A stretch of DNA of 64,000 bases from assembly GCA_963377175.1 (NCBI GenBank), contig CAUJNA010001494.1:1-64000 (forward strand), in the 5' to 3' direction. The translations under genes were made by a program, and so were the position numbers. Of the stretch, positions 58,500-64,000 are shown in pieces. Source of the stretch: Effrenium voratum. Its lineage: Eukaryota > Sar > Dinophyceae > Suessiales > Symbiodiniaceae. Under the pieces are notes generated by a model, which was given only the letters and a program-made list of their open reading frames with translations, was not told the DNA's origin and did no database searches. Positions within the stretch are counted from its first letter, which is position 1, and every line of letters begins with the position of its first letter.

Positions 58500-60120
58500 G
58501 CGCAAGTGTGGAAAACAGCAAAGCAAGTAATGCCCACGCTGGGGCCGCGGAGGGCCACGCAAGGGCCAAGACAGGAAGTGCAGGAAGGCCACGAGAAGGC
58601 CACAGAAGGCCATGACGGGGCCGAGACAGGAAGCAAGGTAAGCAAGGTAAGGCCACGCAGGGCCAAACATGCCATGCGGGGCCGCAGAAGGTTGCGCAGG
58701 GCCCAAGACAGAGAGAGCAAAGGCCATGCGAAGGCGACAGAGGGTTGGAGAGGGAAAGGCAAGGTATGGCCACACCGGGGCCGAAGAAGGCCATGCAGGA
58801 ACCAAGACAAAAGTCCCGCAAGGGCCCAGCAGCCAAAGACGGAAGCAAAGTAAGCAAGACCCGCAGGGGGCCACGTCCACGCAAGGGCCAAGACAGGAAG
58901 CAAAGAGAGCAAAGTAACGCCACGCGGGTCCACAGAAAGCCCAAGACAGGTCTCAAAGTAGGCGAAGCAAGGCCATGCGCGGGCCACAGAAGCTCACGCA
59001 AGGGCCAAGACAGGAAGCAAAGTGAGCAAAGTAAGGCCACACGGCGGCCACGGAGGGCCACGCGTGGGCAAAGTAGACGAAGCAAGGCCACGCTGGGGCC
59101 TCAGGGCAAAGTGAGCAAAGTAAGGCCACACGGCGGCCACGGAGGGCCACGCAGGGGCCAAGACAGGAAGCAACGTGAGCAAAGTAAGGCCACGCGGCGG
59201 CCACGGAAGGCCACGCAGGGGCCAAGACAGGAAGCAACGTGAGCAAAGTAAGGCCACGCGGCGGCCACGGAAGGCCACGCAGGGGCCAAGACAGGAAGCA
59301 ACGCCATGCGGCGGCCACGGAAGGCCACGCAGGGGCCATGACAGGAAGCAAAGCAAGCGAAGCAAGGACACGCGGGGCCACAGGGGCCAAAACAGCAAGC
59401 AAAAAAGTGAGCAAAGTAAGTCCACGCGGCGGCAAAGTCAGGCCACGCGGCGCCCACGCAAGCCCACACAGGGGCCAGGACGGGGAGCAAAGTAATTAGG
59501 CGAAGCAAGGCAACGCGGGGCGGCCAAGACAGCAAGCAAAGTGGGCAACGTAAGGCCACGCTGCGGCCACGAAAGGCCACGCAAGGATGACAGGAAGCAA
59601 AGTAGGCGAAGCAAGGCCACGCGGCGGTCACGGAAAGCCACACGTGACAGGAAGCAAAGTAGGCAAAGCAAGGCCACGCGACAGGAAGCAAAGTAGGTGA
59701 AGCAAGGCCACGTGGGGGCCACGGCATGCCACGCAGGGGCCATGACAGGAAGCAAAGTAGGCGAAGCAAGGCCATGCGGCGGCCATGGAAGCTCACGCAA
59801 GGGCCAAGACAGGAAGCAAAGTGAGCAAAGCAAGGCCACGCGGCGGCCACAGAAGGCAAGGCCACAAGGGGGTCATGACAGGAAGCAACGCGGGGGCCAC
59901 GGAATGCCACGCCGGTAGGTGAAGCAAGGCCACGCAGGGTTCACGGTCACGCAGGGGCCATGACAGGAAGCAAGGTAGGTGAGGCCACGCGGGGGCCACG
60001 GAAGGCCATGCAGGGGCCATGACAGGAAGCAAGGTAGGTGAAGCAAGGCCACGCGGGGGCACGGAAGGCCACGCAGGGGCCATGACAGGAAGCAAAGTAG
60101 GTGAAGCAAGGCCACAGAAG
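58500..60120. repeat. GC-rich minisatellite, ~30-60-bp unit
   Basis: Dozens of units combining AGGCCACGCAGGGGCCAAGA, CAGGAAGCAAAGT and GAGCAAAGTAAGGCCACGCG. The unit is regular at 59090-59350 and looser toward both ends. Unbroken frames on both strands (Lys/Arg/Gly or Trp/Pro/Leu) result from repeat lengths divisible by three. From 60120 to 60720 no gene is supported. Confidence 0.93.
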
Positions 60121-60719
60121 GCCGCAGAAGGCTGAGAATGAGGGAAGGTAGGCACTGTCGCCCTGTGCAGGGGAGGGGGTGCTCGTCGGGAAGAATTCCC
60201 TTAGTGTCGCGGGGGTCCTCGCCTCCCCAAAGAACGCCAACCCAGTGAAGCAACGTCAGGCCCCGGGGGCGTTCCCCATGTGGGTCTGTGTCAACACAGA
60301 CAGCAAAATGGTGGTTTTCCTCTTGGTTTCCCTTTGAACCAAGCGGCCAAACAGGGCACCGAGCCTCAACAAATTGCATCACCAAATTTTAGTGTGTCTG
60401 TGTGTGTGGGTGTGTTTTCCCCCCGAGGATCGATATTCGTGTTCGGGCTGTGTCAAAATAGGAAACCACTGGAAACCAGCTGTTGCGGGTTCCCTTATTT
60501 TATGACACACCCATGTTGCATTTTTCCCGGACCATTGAAGAAAGGCACGCCTTTGTCGGAAGTTGTTTTTAAAAGGGTCCCACCCCCTCTGCTAAAAGTG
60601 AATATGGGTTAAATGGAAACACACACACACCCACTAAACCAACCAAAACCACCTCTCTGTTAAATGGAAACACCCATTAAACCACCTAAAACTACCCGGA
60701 AAAAAACACAAAACACACA

Positions 60720-61030
60720 CACACTTAGAATCCAGATGGAGGGTTCTAATCTTTCGAGTACAACTGGTAAGTCTCGGCCTGGATAAGGTTCTGCATGAAT
60801 AAGTTTCGGCTCGCAATGCACTCGGTTTCCCTCTAGTGTCGAAAACGTTACAAGGTTCAACATGAAGCACACACAGCGAGAGAAACAACGGGCCAAAAAG
60901 ACTTTGCACAACCATTGCAGGTACACAGCTGGACGTCTCCAACTGCTTCACCAGGGTCACGAGAGTGTCTGCAGTGGGAAAAAGTTATTGTGTGGTGGCA
61001 GGGTTTTCTGCCACTCCGCACACACACGCC
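60720..61030. repeat. Dispersed repeat, copy B (related to 21240-21575)
   Basis: Shares TCCAGATGGAGGGT, GTGTCGAAAACGTTACAAGG, TTCAACATGAAGCACACACA and CTGCCACTCCGCACACAC with the left copy, in order and orientation. It precedes the family gene locus as copy A follows the left one. Confidence 0.75.
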
Positions 61031-61189
61031 CCTCAGTGAGGGGCGAAAATCTTTTGTTCCAGCCGGAAGATCACGCAATTGGCTCATCAATTCTAACGTC
61101 TACCAAAATATCCACTGCGTCGGGGAGAGCGCGAAACTGCACGCTCCGCACGAGGCCGCTCAGAAGACGGGGACGAAAGATCTCCAAGA

Positions 61190-61712
61190 TGAGCAAGACG
61201 TGTGCGGAAGCTGCAAAGCTGTCGGGCGATCACCGTCAGAAATGGGAGGGGCATAGGTGAACATCTCCATCGACCCGGATGATGTCCGGATGTTGTACAT
61301 CAGCAAGTGATGGATCAGGGTCATGATGGGTGGAGAAGGGCTCCAAGCGAGACAGAATCCGTTGATAACCTTGATGTTGCCAGTCACGAATTGCCCATGC
61401 TTGACTGGATTCACCAGTTCCGTCAACATGCTCCGTTTCCACTCCCGATAGAGTTCTCAGGTAGGGCGGGTACTGCCTCATCTGGGTGCCACAGTTGAAG
61501 TTGGCCCGGAGTGTAGATCCGCAAACGGAGTATTCGAGCCAAGGGTGCTGCTCGTCAGTTCTGGCCGACGTTTGAGTCACATCATCTGTGTCCATGCTGA
61601 AGTAAAGGACAGGGCGTACCGCAGGCTCTGATCCAGCTGGCGAGGAAACAGTCACAATGCACAACCATGCACAACCGGCAAACACACAAGTAAGCAAGAG
61701 CAAAGGTGACAC
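61190..61712 (-). CDS. Repeat-family module (relative of the 1-1904 units)
   Basis: 158 codons: FAGCAWLCIVTVSSPAGSEP, PVLYFSMDTDDVTQTSARTD, QHPWLEYSV, then WAIRDWQHQGYQRILSRLEP and DIIRVDGDVHLCP. Clearly homologous to the left tandem units but missing the EWVRIYTP segment (deletion or different exon use) and shifted in frame after the cysteine-cluster point. Minus strand. Function unknown. Confidence 0.65.
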
Positions 61713-61813
61713 TCTTTCATGTCACGATCAAGATGCATCGGTTTATACGTCACCTAGCTCGAAGATGGGCTGCGCCTTGTTGGTAGAGCTGCCTGATTGA
61801 CCCGCAGGTGTAT

Positions 61814-62317
61814 TTAGATCAGCGACCCCCATAGATTCGGGCGGTGCAACTCCACGAGATACATGTGCTGGATGGTGGGACGCTTGACGCGCGCGTTCTG
61901 ACAGTTGCTGACAGATCCCACCTGAAGACGAGTAAGATCTTCAACAGAGAATTCAGAAGCATCCGAAGATCGGAGAATCGCACTCAACATCTGCGGTGTC
62001 ATACTCAGAGCCGAAGATTGCGTGGCCACGCTATGTTGATGAGGAAACATCGAATTGAAGTCTTGAACAGCTTCAGGAGCAGCAACACGCCGGTAGCCCT
62101 CAGTGGTCCAGTCCCTCTTGTACCAAGTGCGTGGTGGGCTGGTCTTCGTCATGAGCCAGGTTTGGGGCATAGAACTCCTTCCACTCCCTGTATGTGTGGC
62201 GCGGAGGCGGATCATCGCGTTCATCTTGCGTTTCAGTCTTGACCCATTGAGCGTCTGGTTGTTGAGGATCCGGGCACCACTCCAGCCACGGCATGACAAC
62301 TCAAAACCTAGACGCAC
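61814..62317 (-). CDS. Repeat-family module with unique C-terminal exon
   Basis: The minus frame TWYKRDWTTEGYRRVAAPEA is the RDW..GYxR motif of the family. It continues through SMTPQMLSAILRSSDASEFS and EDLTRLQVGSVSNCQNARVK to a stop at 61814. An overlapping frame (62294-62100) gives the preceding WLEWCPDPQQPD and HTYREWKEFYAP motifs, so a frame change or splice joins them. May be the 3' end of the gene. Confidence 0.5.
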   Translation of the reverse strand: MRLGFELSCRGWSGARILNNQTLNGSRLKRKMNAMIRLRATHTGSGRSSMPQTWLMTKTSPPRTWYKRDWTTEGYRRVAAPEAVQDFNSMFPHQHSVATQSSALSMTPQMLSAILRSSDASEFSVEDLTRLQVGSVSNCQNARVKRPTIQHMYLVELHRPNLWGSLI

Positions 62318-62559
62318 AACCGAGAGTTATACGGCTGCAGACAACAAGCACTTCATGCGACGCATCAACAAACATGCCAAGCAAACGCAAGACACTCAAT
62401 CCAGTACTCACAGCATGTGCAGCGCCGAACACCGCAGCTTGTGGCCAGACGCGACTCAGGGGTCGATGCCACTCGCCCCAATCAAATTGAAGATCATGAA
62501 AAACGAGGACGGACGTCAGCCACCATCAGAGTTCGAGGGTGCCAACGAAGAGGACGATC

Positions 62560-62680
62560 TTGCAGGTCCATTCACGAGGTCGTACTCAAAGTAGCGCGGC
62601 AGGGACCATCTGTCAGTGCCAAATATTGTCGAATTGAACATACCAACCGAATAAGCCGCTTTGAGGCAAAAGGAATCGGC
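62560..62680 (-). pseudogene. Repeat-family module fragment
   Basis: DRWSLPRYFEYDLVNGPARS on the minus strand matches the LPRYFEY start of the 63088-63393 module, but the rest of the module is not found in frame. Confidence 0.4.
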
Positions 62681-62871
62681 GACAACATGGATATGGAGAT
62701 CACACAACACAAGACAGGCAACCCAAGCACAAGCAGCAAGCGAATCAGACAGTGTTTGCACTCAGAAGGCTCAGTGTCCCCGCGTGTTTCCAACATCTTT
62801 GACATGAAAGCAATCAATCCAGAGGCCGTAGTAAAAGTACTCAAGCAACCTGACTCAACAAGCGCAGTGAT

Positions 62872-63393
62872 TTAACCAATGTTGTTCACGCACCAATCAG
62901 ACTCGTTCCAATCAAAATTGGGATCATAGCTCGGCGGGGGAGAAGGTTCCCGCCACGCGCCATCAGGAACTGAAGACACCGACGAGGACGAAATTCCGTC
63001 ATTCACGAAATCCGTCGATCCAATGGATGGACGTGGGACACCAAGGCGTTGATAACCTCGCGTGTGCCAGTCTCGGAATTCCCACACTTAATAGGACGCG
63101 TAGGAGACAGGCATGACATTCGGATCCGCAGCGGTGCCTCCGGTGCTCTCACAGGGTAAGTACACGTCAAAGTGGTATACCCTGCGCCACTCACGATACG
63201 TGGAGGTGCGGTCCGGGGTTGGGCCCAAGGTGGATGCAGCCACAGGCTGCCACGTGCCCGGTGTGTAAACCCGAATCCATTCCAGGCCTCTCTCAATGTG
63301 GTACTCAAAGTAGCGCGGCAACATGACAACCGAATGAGTCGCCAAATTACTATTACAAGGGCAAGCGAAGCCAAGGGATCTGCGGTGTAACAA
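62872..63393 (-). CDS. Repeat-family module, most complete right-hand copy
   Basis: The minus strand gives LPRYFEYHIERGLEWIRVYT, PGTWQPV, STYREWRRVYHFDVYLP (frame 63393-63088), then after a stop or splice WEFRDWHTRGYQRLGVPRPS, and a Ser/Pro tail SYDPNFDWNESDWCVNNIG ending at 62872. The motif order (EY...EWxRVYTPG...YREWRRV...FRDWxxxGYQR) equals that of the left tandem units. Confidence 0.6.
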
Positions 63394-63426
63394 TCATGCC
63401 ATGACCGACATGCACGCCATGCCTAA

Positions 63427-63880
63427 TCAGCAAGCAATGCAACGCATAACAACTTTTCCAAACTGAAGACTGGACGAATCAACAAAGTCTGTGGTGTACT
63501 GTGGCAATGATTCACCGCCGCTGATGACGCGCGCATCTGCAATGGAAATGTCCTGGTTGACGTCGCACACAGGGGGAAAGACATTTCCGTCCATGATGTA
63601 GGAAGGCATGGCAGTAATGCTTGCATCTTGTAGTTCTGGACCGTGTTGCACGAGTAGCCCTTTTCGAAGTGAACACAGTGAAGGGCCGCCGAGAATAACG
63701 CTCAGCAGAGGTTGACGTTGTTCGAGTGCGTTTCGGGGAACGCGTGAGACTGGAGAAATCGTCAGCACGGGATTGGTCAGCTCTGCAAACTGAGCGTCGT
63801 GTGCGCTCAGAGACCATAGTGGCCGGGCATGGCTGTCCTCGGGGAGAAGGGGTAGAGGAAGTTCGCAATGAGGGCATGAA
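63427..63880 (-). CDS. Unknown exon upstream of the repeat-family modules
   Basis: The minus strand is open for about 150 codons from about 63880: SSCPHCELPLPLLPEDSHAR, HDAQFAELTNPVLTISPVSR, VILGGPSLCSLRKGLLVQHG, MPSYIMDGNVFPPVCDVNQD, ending DSSSLQFGK...RCIAC. It reads as a normal globular segment. Position suggests it belongs to the family gene. Not recognised. Confidence 0.5.
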
Positions 63881-63889
63881 CTGTGTCAT

Positions 63890-64000
63890 CGGTGGCGGTG
63901 GTGGTGGTGGAGGAGGAGGAGGAAGTAGTAGCAACTGTGGTGGAGGTGGTGGTGGTGCCGTCAATCGAAATGGTCTGTCGAGCAATGTACCGGCCGGGTA
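63890..64000. repeat. Proline/glycine-coding triplet repeat and start of another family unit
   Basis: GGTGGTGGTGGAGGAGGAGG tract (63895-63953), then ATGGTCTGTCGAGCAATGTA at 63969, matching the first 25 bases of the window (CTGGTCTGTCAAGCAATGTA). The array family therefore continues past the window edge. Confidence 0.75.

Noticed and set aside
58157..60385. Trp/Pro/Leu and Lys/Arg/Gly frames of up to 276 codons
   Set aside because: They follow the minisatellite unit on both strands with no motif or stable composition.

Overview
The window is eukaryotic nuclear DNA, most likely from a dinoflagellate. The grounds are split genes, very high repeat content, a large one-way (minus-strand) gene array whose FAG-motif methyltransferase-like and KRPAAK-repeat proteins resemble families I recall as multicopy in Symbiodiniaceae-type genomes, and two weak matches to the dinoflagellate spliced leader. 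No ribosomal, tRNA or bacterial-type operon sequence was seen. The species cannot be fixed from the sequence alone. LAYOUT: (1) 1-1904, three tandem ~665-bp copies of a coding repeat; diverged relatives of the same protein family lie at 61.2-63.9 kb and at the very end of the window. (2) 2041-20838, an 18.8-kb element with imperfect inverted ends, a candidate 6-bp target duplication (ATTACT) and only minus-strand genes. (3) 20.8-23.2 kb, dispersed and simple repeats, mainly a 1.1-kb (CACG)n/(CA)n array. (4) 23.2-27.8 and 50.9-57.7 kb, a host protein-kinase gene on the minus strand. Its exons are recognisable at 57.6, 57.2, 56.2, 53.9, 26.8 and 26.0 kb. (5) 27840-50905, a 23.1-kb AT-rich Maverick/Polinton-type endogenous virus sitting in the intron between the kinase catalytic-loop exon and the DFG exon. 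(6) 51.2-52.1, 52.4-52.9, 56.7-56.9 and 58.5-60.1 kb, tandem repeats. (7) 60.7-64.0 kb, a second locus of the repeat-family gene. THE 18.8-kb ELEMENT carries, from high to low coordinate on the minus strand: a dual-specificity-phosphatase-like protein, a KRPAAK-repeat protein, a small unknown, a divergent protein kinase joined to a long unknown, an RS-rich protein, a RING-H2 protein split by an intron, a methyltransferase-like protein, three collinear reading frames that look like a large transposase, a Lys/Ala-repeat zinc-binding protein and two unknown proteins. The 10-bp satellite ATCTCAAATT sits at both ends and in a 430-bp array in the middle. A 13-base motif CACACTGNYTGNC is scattered through the element about 19 times, almost always on one strand. 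I know of no named transposon with this cargo and regard it as the best candidate for an undescribed system. THE POLINTON-LIKE VIRUS encodes protein-primed DNA polymerase B, retrovirus-type integrase, A32-like packaging ATPase, major capsid and penton-type proteins, a class-3 lipase, an S74-chaperone fibre, three GIY-YIG nucleases and a set of small zinc-finger or virion-like proteins. Polymerase, capsid, lipase and one small gene each carry frameshifts, so this copy is either decaying or contains assembly indels. Two promoter classes are visible. One is a 15-base motif before arm genes. The other is an AT palindrome before virion genes. Its left terminal repeat has gained a 550-bp insert carrying a gene absent from the right one.
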